Shown here: positions 1 to 7,700 of the stretch, one piece after another
Numbering within the stretch: position 1 is the stretch's first letter
Layout of the letters: each line of letters opens with the position of its first letter
Assembly (NCBI GenBank): GCA_900552155.1
Contig: URYU01000006.1
Span: forward strand, 1 to 28,968
Direction of reading: 5' to 3'
DNA from: an uncultured Collinsella sp.
GTDB taxonomy: Bacteria > Actinomycetota > Coriobacteriia > Coriobacteriales > Coriobacteriaceae
Length of the DNA: 28,968 nucleotides
Program-made: the position numbers and the translations under genes
The notes under the pieces: generated by a model
Told to the model about the DNA's origin: nothing
The model's database searches: none
Seen by the model: the letters and a program-made list of their open reading frames with translations, nothing else

Positions 1-482
1 TATTCACACGTTGGCCCCACGACATCTTTCAGATCCGACGTAATCCGTTCGATCATCTTCATTCCGAGCAGAGGCTCGCCGCCGTACCATCCAACTGAGA
101 GACTTGCGATACCAGGATAGTAATCTTTCACGAACTTGGAGAGCTGTGTCAAAACCTCCTCGCCCATCGTCGTGTACGCCTGTCCCTTTTCATAGCAGTA
201 GGGACAGCAAAAGTTGCAAGCCATCGTTGGCGCAATGGTAAGGGACAGAGCAGTATTCGCAAAGCGCGCGGCGCGACTTTGCAACCTGATCTCCCCAAGC
301 TCGTCCCTCTCCTCATTGACTAGGATGCCTCCCCTTATCAGCTCCGCGACAAGATCATCGGCATCCCGAACGTCCCCTTCTTGAATCCTTTTGAATTTCT
401 GCGCGTATTCCGGATTTAACGACAGGATGCCGCCGGTTCGCGCATTCATGATAAGAAGACTTCCGTTATGTTCATGCACCAC
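1..482 (-). CDS. Radical-SAM peptide maturase (N-terminal part, runs off window)
   Basis: This is the N-terminal ~160 residues of a radical-SAM enzyme, cut by the left edge of the window. The sequence shows the cluster motif C-NFC-C-PY-C followed by YEKG (a CX3CX2C that binds the 4Fe-4S cluster) and, about 50 residues later, GWYGGEPLL, the SAM-binding GGEP motif. About 75 residues precede the cluster and begin SQFNVVHEHNG...MNARTGG, resembling the N-terminal region of RiPP maturases of the ranthipeptide/sactipeptide type; I infer a peptide-recognition role. It is the last visible gene of the minus-strand operon starting with the two cysteine-rich peptides, so they are its likely substrates. 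The start is uncertain: the frame is open back to the permease stop but has no ATG; I chose GTG at 482 (a second GTG is at 479, ATG at 449). A mini-ORF with a good ribosome site sits just upstream in another frame, so a frameshift near the start is possible. Confidence 0.85.
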   Translation of the reverse strand, partial: MVHEHNGSLLIMNARTGGILSLNPEYAQKFKRIQEGDVRDADDLVAELIRGGILVNEERDELGEIRLQSRAARFANTALSLTIAPTMACNFCCPYCYEKGQAYTTMGEEVLTQLSKFVKDYYPGIASLSVGWYGGEPLLGMKMIERITSDLKDVVGPTCE

Positions 483-569
483 ATTAAATTGCGACAGTTT
501 TACTTCGCACCATCTCCATTTCCAATCAAATCCATATCGACCCTCAGACGCTGCGCATACGCCAGCGCA

Positions 570-1358
570 CTACCTTCTTCGATAAAAACTGCACGAAAGC
601 AGCAATAGACATGCGAGCGACACGATGACCGCATGGCCGCATGCAGCCATCAGGACCGTCCCGCCGGCAGCCCCGCACGCCCTCATCCAATAAGCCATGT
701 GAACCGGGGGTAAAACGGTTGGGAAACTCATCGCGATAACAAGGCCCGCGAACGTTGCGACCAGCAAGGCTCCCGACACAAGAGATCTGATCCTGAACAC
801 CTCATATGCAACCGCAACCATCAGCGTATAAGCGGCGTCTATAACGATATTCGACAGGAGTGCCGAGGTCACATTACCAACCGTAAGGCTGTCTAGACCG
901 CTTCCGGAGCACACGGCAAAGACCGCAGCGACACCGAGAGTAAACACGATGTAGGGGCACAGCGTATACACTTCGCAAGCCAATGTCTTTGCCGCATACA
1001 GCTGCCAGCTGCGGAAGCCCCGAGCAATCGAAACTCCCCTTGCCGACACGCTCGTCGCATCACCGAATAGCGTCCCCGCCACAACAACAGAGACGATTGG
1101 GAAGAACACCGTATGCGCCATGGAGACGACACTTAGCCAGGAAGAGATACCCGTTGGCCCAACCCCTATCGAGAAAAGATAGCCCGGATCGGCGGAAAAG
1201 CCAAAGAACTGGCCCTCTCCCCCTGCGGAGACCCATGCGCCGGACCCGGCAAACACATAAATCCCCGCGATGCCCAAATACATCAGCGCTATTATCACGG
1301 CGAGTTTCATTCTCCTTGCGCGGAACAGTTCCGCCCTGACCGACATCCCAAGATTCAT
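570..1358 (-). CDS. ABC-2 type permease of RiPP operon
   Basis: Membrane protein of 262 residues with about six hydrophobic segments, beginning MNLGMSVRAELFRARRMKLA and continuing into a first transmembrane helix. It is the second of two consecutive membrane subunits behind an ABC ATPase. This is the layout of lantibiotic-immunity or bacteriocin-export ABC-2 transporters, where two small permeases pair with one ATPase. The ATG at 1358 overlaps the stop of the preceding permease (ATGA), which indicates translational coupling and fixes the start; the frame is open further upstream but there it only shadows the preceding gene. I infer that it exports the cysteine-rich peptide products or protects the cell from them. 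No catalytic residues are expected, and substrate specificity cannot be read from the sequence. Confidence 0.8.
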   Translation of the reverse strand: MNLGMSVRAELFRARRMKLAVIIALMYLGIAGIYVFAGSGAWVSAGGEGQFFGFSADPGYLFSIGVGPTGISSWLSVVSMAHTVFFPIVSVVVAGTLFGDATSVSARGVSIARGFRSWQLYAAKTLACEVYTLCPYIVFTLGVAAVFAVCSGSGLDSLTVGNVTSALLSNIVIDAAYTLMVAVAYEVFRIRSLVSGALLVATFAGLVIAMSFPTVLPPVHMAYWMRACGAAGGTVLMAACGHAVIVSLACLLLLSCSFYRRR

Positions 1359-2173
1359 CGAACCGCCGTCCTTACAAATAGCGAGACGAGCGCAACTCCA
1401 ACCGACACAAGCACAGTGCCGCCCGCATACAGCAAAACCTGAATTACACCAACATTCTGCATACTCAGGGAACACAGGTTCATCAGGTAATACACGGGCG
1501 AGAGCATGAGCAGCAAGCTGGGCTGACCGCTTCCGTATGTACTTGGGAACCACACCATCACAAATATCGAAACCGCTATTGCAACGACGCTGCTCGCCAC
1601 CACACTCCTCGTGAGCAAATACAGGGCGAAGGTAGCGGCGTACATCGAAATGAGCAGCAGCGCGATCATCAGCGCAATCGATACAAATTGGGCAAACCCT
1701 GAGCACGAGGCCCCAACGTCCCATTGGGCCATCTTGGTTAAATACAGCGCAGTCGTAGAAAGAAGATACACGGCACCGACCAGAGTGCAGTTCACCAACA
1801 GCTTCGTGATCACAATCGCCGCCTGCGACACCCCTCGCGATCTCGATACGGCGTAAGCCACGGATTCAAAGTCTCTCGACGTAGCGTAAACCGCGTAGAG
1901 AATCGTCACCGGAATCCAGACCACTGTAGACGCAAAAGACGTCCGGGCAACAGAGCCCAAAACGTCCCCTGCATCCACTAGGTTTCCAATAAAACCTATA
2001 GCCCCTCCAAGCGTATACGGGTCATCACCGGCGACCATGATCAGCACCTCAGACGAAGTCGCAGCCGCAACCACATACAGCACAGCCGCAAGCGCAATCA
2101 TCAGAGCGGTCGCCGGGTGCCTGGCGAGCAACCATACCTCGCTCCGAAAAGCTGAGATGAACTCGCGTTTCAT
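1355..2173 (-). CDS. ABC-2 type permease of RiPP operon
   Basis: Membrane protein of 272 residues starting MKREFISAFRSEVWLLARHP, a short cytoplasmic N-terminus leading into the first of about six hydrophobic segments. It contains a long loop after the first helix, as in BcrB/MutE-like subunits. The ATG at 2173 overlaps the ATPase stop (TGATG), so this start is preferred over the GTG one codon earlier. It forms the membrane channel with the downstream permease and the upstream ATPase. The role in exporting or giving immunity to the operon's peptides is inferred from context; the sequence itself only supports an integral membrane ABC-2-like subunit. Confidence 0.8.
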   Translation of the reverse strand: MKREFISAFRSEVWLLARHPATALMIALAAVLYVVAAATSSEVLIMVAGDDPYTLGGAIGFIGNLVDAGDVLGSVARTSFASTVVWIPVTILYAVYATSRDFESVAYAVSRSRGVSQAAIVITKLLVNCTLVGAVYLLSTTALYLTKMAQWDVGASCSGFAQFVSIALMIALLLISMYAATFALYLLTRSVVASSVVAIAVSIFVMVWFPSTYGSGQPSLLLMLSPVYYLMNLCSLSMQNVGVIQVLLYAGGTVLVSVGVALVSLFVRTAVR

Positions 2174-3093
2174 CACAGCTCGCTCTCTCGACCGATGAGC
2201 TCCGAATAAAACTCCTCAAGGCTCTTCCTATGAGAATACGCCTCCGCAACCCTCACACCTGCGGTCGAGAGCGCTTCGATTGCAATGCCCCGCCCTTCCT
2301 TTTTCTCCTCATAGCGCATAAGGACGCTGCCGTCCGGCAGAAAAGAATGTGAGGTCTCATCTCCGAGAACCGATCTCGTTCGCTCCAGATCGTCCACATG
2401 CAACACGAAACCACCGCGGCATGACTTTTCCAGCTGAGGTGCGGTCATCCTTCGAATGAGGCGACCATGACTTATGAAGAGGTAATCAGTTGCCAGCTTG
2501 TGCATCTCCTCAAGATTGTGGCTGGATACGAGAATCGTTTTACCTTGATCTTTGTTAAGATGCGTAAGGATTTTTCTTACTTCGACTATCCCCATCGGAT
2601 CCAGGCCGTTTGTCGGCTCGTCCAGGATCAACAGCTCCGGATCGCCCAGCAACGCTATGGCCAGATCGAGACGCCTCCTCATTCCCATTGAGAAGTTCTT
2701 CACTTTCTTCCCGCCGGCCTCCCCCAAACCGACGGTTGATAACACACCGTCGATGGAACGATCGGTGGGAAGCCCCCACTCAATACAGCGAACGACCAAG
2801 TTGTCTCGCGCGGTCAGATTAGGATACGAAGCATTGAGGTCGGGCATATAACCCAGCCTTTCCCTGCAGCTCCGTATTTCACGTCTCCCGGTTTGCCCAA
2901 ACATCGAGATCGTTCCTGACGATGGCTCCGAAAGCCCCGTGATCAATCGAATTAACGTGCTCTTGCCGGCACCATTCTCCCCAATGAGTGCACACAGCTC
3001 GCCTTCCATTAAAGAGAACGAGACTGATTTAACCGCTTCAAACCCGCCATATCTCTTGGATATGGCACGCAATTCAACTGGGACTTCCCGCAT
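2173..3093 (-). CDS. ABC transporter ATP-binding protein of RiPP operon
   Basis: ATPase of 306 residues that powers the two permeases behind it. Visible motifs are Walker A GENGAGKST (residues 38-46), a signature FSMGMRRRL (about 134-142), Walker B LLILDEP (154-160) followed by TNGLDP, and the switch histidine in SSHNLEEM (about 192). The variant signature FSMGM, in place of LSGGQ, and the C-terminal extension of about 90 residues are typical of BcrA/lantibiotic-immunity ATPases. I chose the ATG at 3093 because GGAGG lies nine bases upstream; an ATG at 3102 directly abuts that site and is less likely. The gene follows the peptide genes after 167 bases that include a 24-bp palindrome, and its stop overlaps the next start. 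Confidence 0.93.
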   Translation of the reverse strand: MREVPVELRAISKRYGGFEAVKSVSFSLMEGELCALIGENGAGKSTLIRLITGLSEPSSGTISMFGQTGRREIRSCRERLGYMPDLNASYPNLTARDNLVVRCIEWGLPTDRSIDGVLSTVGLGEAGGKKVKNFSMGMRRRLDLAIALLGDPELLILDEPTNGLDPMGIVEVRKILTHLNKDQGKTILVSSHNLEEMHKLATDYLFISHGRLIRRMTAPQLEKSCRGGFVLHVDDLERTRSVLGDETSHSFLPDGSVLMRYEEKKEGRGIAIEALSTAGVRVAEAYSHRKSLEEFYSELIGRESEL

Positions 3094-3230
3094 GGACGAC
3101 ATCCTCCCCGTCAATAAAAAGGGACGACATGGCAATTGTGCGGGGTTATAGGTAACGTCGGTTCGCCCCCCCATATTGCAATGCCACATCGCCCCTCAGG
3201 CGCTGCTGGCCAAAATATCTTTGAACAGTC

Positions 3231-3254
3231 TGTGCACGCCGTACGGCGTGCACA
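3231..3254. promoter_or_regulatory. 24-bp perfect palindrome after the peptide genes
   Basis: A perfect palindrome whose left half is TGTGCACGCCGT starts five bases after the stop of the second cysteine-rich peptide gene. As RNA it would form a 10-bp GC-rich stem with a GUAC loop. No U-run follows on the minus strand, so it is not a standard terminator. It could partly stop or stabilise transcripts so that peptide exceeds transporter, or be a protein-binding site. The palindrome is seen directly; the roles are inferred. Confidence 0.6.
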
Positions 3255-3259
3255 ATACG

Positions 3260-3379
3260 CTAAAAGCGGATAGTGCACTCCTGTGAAGAACACTTGGTGC
3301 TGCAGCTGCCGTGCGCGTAAAAGAAGCAATTGTTGCACATGGGCTCAGCCCCGGCTGACGGCTCGGTAATCCATTCCAT
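3260..3379 (-). CDS. Cysteine-rich RiPP precursor peptide, copy 2 (39 aa)
   Basis: Small gene encoding 39 residues. The N-terminal part reads MEWITEPSAGAEPM and the C-terminal part begins CNNCFFYAHG and ends CTIRF. Cysteines are at 15, 18, 26, 30 and 35 (spacing CX2CX7CX3CX4C). It is 23/39 identical to the upstream copy, with all five cysteines, NCFFYAHG and the CT-x-RF end conserved. A strong ribosome site (AAAGGAGGGG) lies 6-7 bases upstream of the ATG. Such conservation, plus a radical-SAM maturase and ABC exporter in the same operon, marks it as a likely ribosomally made, post-translationally modified peptide, probably with thioether links. There is no obvious double-glycine cleavage site. 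I do not recognise the family. Confidence 0.8.
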   Translation of the reverse strand: MEWITEPSAGAEPMCNNCFFYAHGSCSTKCSSQECTIRF

Positions 3380-3425
3380 TTCATTCCCCTCCTTTCGCGG
3401 TAGAAAGCCAGTTCATCTCTGCCCC

Positions 3426-3545
3426 CTAGAAACGGAACGTGCAGGACTGATTGGGGCACCTCTTCGTGCATCCCCCGTGCGCGTAGAAGAAGCAGTTGCC
3501 GCACGCGGGTGCAACGCCTTCCTCCGGCTCGTTAATCCAATCCAT
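3426..3545 (-). CDS. Cysteine-rich RiPP precursor peptide, copy 1 (39 aa)
   Basis: First gene of the minus-strand operon, encoding 39 residues that start MDWINEPEEGVAPA, continue CGNCFFYAHGGC and end CTFRF. It has the same cysteine positions (15, 18, 26, 30, 35) as its neighbour. Differences are confined to the variable positions between cysteines and to the acidic N-terminal part, while W3, I4, E6, P7, G10 and P13 are kept. The ribosome site AAAGGAGGG lies six bases before the ATG. A sigma-70-like promoter sits about 40 bases upstream. Two copies with conserved cores and substituted spacers suggest coding selection and perhaps a two-component product. Modification by the maturase at 1-482 is inferred. 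Confidence 0.8.
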   Translation of the reverse strand: MDWINEPEEGVAPACGNCFFYAHGGCTKRCPNQSCTFRF

Positions 3546-3583
3546 CTCTCCCTCCTTTCCTTGCATACCGAATTGATAATGTT

Positions 3584-3612
3584 ATTCTAATTCGATATGT
3601 GTCATATTTCAA
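3584..3612 (-). promoter_or_regulatory. Promoter of the twin-peptide RiPP operon
   Basis: On the minus strand TTGAAA (3607-3612) and TAGAAT (3584-3589) are separated by exactly 17 bases, close to the sigma-70 consensus. The predicted start of transcription is about 30 bases upstream of the first peptide gene. The spacer contains an inverted repeat, ATATG-TGT-CATAT on the plus strand (3595-3607), positioned so that a bound regulator would block the promoter; that operator role is inferred. Confidence 0.6.
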
Positions 3613-3732
3613 TATAAGCTTATTTATATATTACACAAGGTAAGCACCCCCCTGCATCCAGCACAGGAAATGACTCTCTCGTTCCCCAGTGACGCGGCGA
3701 GAAATACAGGCCACTGCAGGACGTTGAATGAA

Positions 3733-3764
3733 CAGCCCGTGAAAACCGTTGTTTTCACGGGCTG
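3733..3764 (-). terminator. Hairpin downstream of the XRE regulator
   Basis: A perfect 14-bp stem (left arm CAGCCCGTGAAAAC) with a 4-base loop lies 32 bases past the stop of the XRE regulator gene. There is no clear T-run directly after it on the minus strand, while a T6 run lies about 15 bases further on the plus strand. It most likely ends the minus-strand DUF2975-XRE transcript. Confidence 0.5.
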
Positions 3765-3795
3765 CACCTGCTCAATACTTTTTTATTCTCCAGCC

Positions 3796-4125
3796 TCAGT
3801 CGTCTCTAAGATCGACCACGTAAACATGATCTGACTCCAGGACCGGGTCATCACCCGTCGCGGTCGCCCTGCTCAGCGCGTTGCGGGCGCGCCGCGTCGC
3901 CAGTTCCTCAAGTTCTCTTTCGTTGACGCGCTTAATAAGATCGCCAGGCTGGCAATCAAGCTCTACGCAAATATCCAGCAATGTCTTTAACCTAATTGAC
4001 TTCACCTTGCCATTTCGTATTTTTGAGATACTTGCCGGTGTGTGCCCGGTCGCCCGAATGATATCCGTACTCGTCTTTCCGCGTCGAAGCAATAAGCTTT
4101 CAAGCTCAATAATCAGATAGTCCAT
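3796..4125 (-). CDS. XRE-family transcriptional regulator (YozG-like HTH)
   Basis: A DNA-binding protein of 109 residues. Residues 1-70 (MDYLIIELESLLLRRGKTS...GHTPASISKIRNGK...LLDICVELDCQPGDLI) form a Cro/C1-type helix-turn-helix of the small YozG/HTH_26 kind, where the recognition helix is in the ASISKIRNGK stretch. A charged tail of about 40 residues rich in R/E and ending in DLRDD follows. The ATG at 4125 is preceded by GAGGGGCGGC, and the gene starts eight bases after the DUF2975 gene, so the two are co-transcribed. HTH_26 regulators are commonly paired with DUF2975 membrane proteins, which supports both calls. It could control one of the neighbouring peptide loci, but the sequence gives no direct target. 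Confidence 0.85.
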   Translation of the reverse strand: MDYLIIELESLLLRRGKTSTDIIRATGHTPASISKIRNGKVKSIRLKTLLDICVELDCQPGDLIKRVNERELEELATRRARNALSRATATGDDPVLESDHVYVVDLRDD

Positions 4126-4133
4126 GCCGCCCC

Positions 4134-4670
4134 TCACACCAAATCCTCGGTCTGGTCTTGAAGCAGAGCTCCGTAGCGCCATATCGCAGAAATCGAGAAG
4201 CAGCAAACGGCCCCCAGCACAGCACCAATATCTATGGGCAGGGCCAGGTTTTCAAACATCGAATAGGCGTTCCCCAGCAAGTCGAAGGGGCCAATCACTA
4301 TCGAAAGAAACCCCGGAGAAAACAAGAGGTCACCTATTGCTGCTGCAACAAACAGCCACCCGATAATCGAGATTCTTCGAGCATGCGAAAGGGTAAAGGG
4401 CGATTCGCCATGAGCCATGTCCATGCTGATTCCCCGCAGGGTCCATGTGGCCCCTCCGGAAATCAGAAGATACATCAAAGGAACCACTACGGAAACCGTC
4501 TTTGATGGATCATATAGGTTTCCTTGAGCAGCCATAAGCCCAATGGAAATAACCACCACCACCGAACAGCAACACACCGCTATAAACAGCGCCGTAAACA
4601 GAATCCCAAGCCTTCTTCCGAGAGTCATCATCTTCTGGATGGACTTATCGATCTTCTGGGCGCTATTCAC
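4134..4670 (-). CDS. DUF2975-family membrane protein
   Basis: Membrane protein of about 178 residues with four hydrophobic segments (around 20-48, 62-78, 100-122 and 138-165), the topology of DUF2975 proteins. It carries a charged N-terminal stretch (SAQKIDKSIQKMMTLGRRLG) and a loop with MDMAHGESPFTLSHARRI between helices 2 and 3, a pattern (G-x-S-PF followed by a basic segment) seen in this family. The start is GTG at 4670 or 4673, behind AGGAGG; spacing favours 4670. It precedes and is probably translated with the XRE regulator. Family members have no established biochemical activity; the pair may act as a membrane-sensing regulatory unit, which is inference. Confidence 0.75.
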   Translation of the reverse strand: MNSAQKIDKSIQKMMTLGRRLGILFTALFIAVCCCSVVVVISIGLMAAQGNLYDPSKTVSVVVPLMYLLISGGATWTLRGISMDMAHGESPFTLSHARRISIIGWLFVAAAIGDLLFSPGFLSIVIGPFDLLGNAYSMFENLALPIDIGAVLGAVCCFSISAIWRYGALLQDQTEDLV

Positions 4671-4790
4671 CACAGCTCCTCCTAAAGCAATCAGAGGTCT
4701 TCTTACTTACTGTTTTTCCTACATTGTAACGAACTCGATAAGAAGAGGGTCGCTTCACGCCGCGCAATCCCGAACTCCAAGCGTTTCTCA

Positions 4791-6406
4791 TCAGCATTGC
4801 CCATCTTTCGAGTCGAAATTCAAATCCAGTTTCTTATCGCATGCCAAAATCAAATCCTGATCGTGGCTTACAACAAGAATTAGCTGATTAAAGGGGTTTC
4901 GAGAGACATACTCCGTGAACTCCCGACGGCTTTCTTCGTCTAAATCATTCGTCGGCTCGTCAAACACAAGCACTTCCGGTTGCCTGCAAAGTGCTGAGAT
5001 TATCCTTAGCTTCCGATACTCTCCACCAGAAAGGTCCCTACAATTCTTACCTTTTAACGATTCGACGGTTCGGCAGAAACTCGGCACAAGCTCGCAGAGA
5101 TGCTCGCCCGTTCCCCGAATCGATGCCCTCTCAAGATAGTGTTCCACCGTTTCATTCGGAATAAAGAGCTTTTGCGGGCACACCGCAAACAGGTCATGTC
5201 GGATCGTCTCCATATCGAGCTCTTCATATGGCACCGACCCCAAAGTCCGATGCCCCCCAGCAGAATATAGTCCAAGAAGCACCTTCAGAAACGTGCTTTT
5301 GCCGCATCCGTTCGGCCCGGTAATGGCATAGATTTTCCCCTCTCGACCTCCACGGAGAGATCGCGGTACAAGTAGGGCTTTCCCGCATATCGGTACGCGA
5401 TGTTGGACAACGATATGCTCTCCACGTGCCCAACCGAGATGGTGCCGCGGTCCTCGGCGCCTTCCGACAGAGCCTCCAATCGGTCGAACGAGGCCCTCGC
5501 GTCCTGATATGATTTGAAATAATTCAAATAATATTTGAAGCATCCGAACGCCATCGAGTAATACGAGTTCACCATTGTGAACTCGCCAATGCTCATTCTT
5601 CCGCTTAATATTTCCATTCCGGAGATCACAAGCAACGCTCCCCGGAACACAGATGAGATCAGGCCGTCGCTCGAGGTGGCCAGATTCGAGACCCTACTTG
5701 CTTTCATGTAAATCGGGTAGTACCCCTCGAATATCCCCTTGAGCGTACGGGCACTCTGGTCATATGCCCCATCGCACTTAATGTCAAACAACTGCGACAG
5801 CTCGCCGCTCACGGATGCGAACAGCTTGCTCACCCCCTCTTTGTTCGCAAGCGAACTGTTGTACAGCGGCTTTTTCAACACCCTAAATAAAATGAAGTAT
5901 GCCCCAAGCGAACATGTACTTAACGCCAGAAACACCGGGTTAATTGAAAACAGAATGATGAAAATAAACACAATCAGAACGATGTTAAGCCCGATTGTCA
6001 GGAAGTTGTTCACGACAAACGATGACACCGCATTCGAATCCGCATACACCCTCTGCGTTGTATAGGATGAATCCGCCTGCTCCCCCTTTTCCAAGGGCCC
6101 TCGTTCAAACGACTCACACGTGGCCCCCATCAGTCTCGTAGTCATCTCCAAAATGACGCGCGATACGTTCACGCCCATCGCATACGACATGAAGGATGCC
6201 GATATCCCTATGCTGGCAACAAAGGCTGCAAATCATACGACGCGAGATGGATCCCTATTCGTCACGAGAAAATCTACAAACCCACCGTTTAAGGCGGGCA
6301 TGACGCACGAGAGAGCATAATTCACCGACATGAGAATCACGAAAAGCCGCGACCCTTTACAGCGAAATAACTCGTTAACCGTCTTCTTAAACATGCCAGC
6401 CCCCAT
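4791..6406 (-). pseudogene. ABC exporter (membrane domain + ATPase), disrupted
   Basis: One coding region for a fused ABC exporter, interrupted twice. Conceptual reading starts MGAGMFKKTVNELFRCKGS at 6406 (or MFKK at 6394), runs through helices, meets an in-frame TGA at 6233-6235, and continues in the same frame (FAAFVASIGISASFMSYAMG). At about 5330-5335 the frame changes inside a GGGGAAAA run: one missing A would restore E-R-G-K-I-Y-A-I-T-G. The nucleotide-binding domain is intact beyond this: Walker A GPNGCGKST, signature LSGGEYRKL, Walker B VLVFDEPTNDLD and SHDQD. The length fits a ~540-residue half-transporter of the peptide/multidrug exporter type. Two independent lesions argue for decay, although the A-run indel could be an assembly error. 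It may once have served the plus-strand RiPP locus at 6858-7883. Confidence 0.8.
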
Positions 6407-6488
6407 CAAGCGACCTTTTATCCAAAACTGAATTAGTTCGCCGCTTAATCGCTCCCATACACTCCTTATTGTTAATCCTCGCAAAACA

Positions 6489-6848
6489 CTATCGCGGGTT
6501 GCGATGCCCAGGATTCCGTTTCGCCTTGATATACATACGAATAGACTCCCTATTTACATAGGCAAGTGCGGCGATTATTACGGCAGCCACCATCAGACCG
6601 AAAATCGCCCTTTTGTCCGGAAAAAGGGACGAAAAAAGGAGACATATTGCGGAGAAAACTATAACCGCCCCCACCGCTCGGTTTGTGCCTAGAGACTCGG
6701 CCGTCCGCTTTTCCTCCTCTAAACGCCCTCCCGATAGCGATGACATTCCAGCAAGCAATCCCGTGAGCTTGCCTCGATACATCATTATTCCGAACACCAG
6801 CAGCAGGCATGACCCCACCATTGGAACTATAACGTCCGACATCGCCAT
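6489..6848 (-). CDS. Small membrane protein (DUF3784-like)
   Basis: Protein of 119 residues with three hydrophobic segments: one at about 5-24 (VPMVGSCLLLVFGIMMY), then a cytoplasmic stretch LLAGMSSLSGGRLEEEKRTAESL, then helices at about 60-76 and 80-97, and a basic tail (KAKRNPGHRNPR). The first helix followed by 'aGm..ls...leeek' and two further helices resembles DUF3784 proteins; the match is by layout only. The ATG at 6848 has AGGAG about ten bases upstream. That ribosome site lies within the remnant of the plus-strand radical-SAM gene, so this gene's upstream region was probably changed when that gene was truncated. The broken ABC exporter follows closely and may be in the same transcript. 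Confidence 0.6.
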   Translation of the reverse strand: MAMSDVIVPMVGSCLLLVFGIMMYRGKLTGLLAGMSSLSGGRLEEEKRTAESLGTNRAVGAVIVFSAICLLFSSLFPDKRAIFGLMVAAVIIAALAYVNRESIRMYIKAKRNPGHRNPR

Positions 6849-6857
6849 CACTCAAGT

Positions 6858-7688
6858 CCACTCCTTGTCATCGAATCCTTGCGGCGGCTCAGCGCATCTG
6901 GCGTCAAATGCAACCTCGTGTCAAACGGTCTGCTCGCAAACTCAAATACTTTGCATGAGCTCGAACGCGCCGGTTTAAACGGCATACAGTTTAGCCTCGA
7001 TGGCCTACGCGATTCTCACGAACATATGCGAGGACTCTCGGGATTATACGACCGGGTGCTCGACGCCATCGATATCACGCTGAACGAAGCCTCACTGCAC
7101 CTTTCAATTGCCTTTTGTCCGACATCGTTCAATGTCGACGATTTCAAACCAGTTTGCACGATGCTTCGAGACAAGCTGAAATCGTCGGGTAGAACTGACC
7201 GAATTGACCTTAGAGTTCAGCCGCTCATGCTCCTCGGTAGAGCCCGAAGAAACCGCACGATTCGCCCTTCGAATAATCAATACCGTCGGCTAGTCAACAC
7301 GATCAACGACCTTCGATACGATCCGGACTATCGAGGCTACTTCATGCTTGAGTGGGGCGACCCCATCGACCACTTGGTCAGATTCCCCCAGCTGCAGATG
7401 CAATTTGACCAAGTGGCCATCCACGCCAATGGCGATATCGTCGTATCCCCCTATATACCTCTCATCATTGGAAACGTTCGCAAACACAGTCTTCAGGAAT
7501 ACTACGATGCCGGAATGGCAACCGTTTGGGATAAACCCGTTATTACCGCGTTGGCCAATCGCATGCACTCGATTGACGAGATGGAAGAGATCTCATCGTT
7601 GATTGCAGACATCAATATGGACGGCGACCTCTATATCGACCTAATCGATGACGATCTAGGCAACCTGAGCGTCCTGTCCCAACTCTAA
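6858..7688 (+). pseudogene. Radical-SAM/SPASM-like peptide maturase, 5'-truncated
   Basis: Reading from 6858 gives PLLVIESLRRLSASGVK followed by LVSNGLL and IQFSLDGLRDSHEHMRG, which is the middle and C-terminal part of a radical-SAM enzyme (after the GGEP motif: the SNG strand, the SLDG strand and onward). The homologous reading starts exactly where GGE-P should be, so about 100 N-terminal residues including the CX3CX2C cluster motif are absent. No upstream ATG exists; the first near-cognate start is TTG at 6879. The C-terminal part (IHANGDIVVSPYIPLIIGNVRKHSLQEYYDAG) looks like a SPASM-type region but lacks its cysteines, so it may be a SPASM-less variant or degenerate. The stop is 12 bases before the precursor gene. 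Without the cluster it cannot act as a radical-SAM enzyme. Confidence 0.75.
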
Positions 7689-7700
7689 GGAGATGTTCCC

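Noticed and set aside
570..1724. A 384-residue reading of the second permease
   Set aside because: The first 122 residues only shadow the preceding permease and are cysteine-rich noise; the ATGA overlap at 1358 is the real start.
3196..3504. Longer minus-strand frame across the twin peptides
   Set aside because: It is in another frame from the two peptides with good ribosome sites and conserved cysteines; paralogy supports the short frames.
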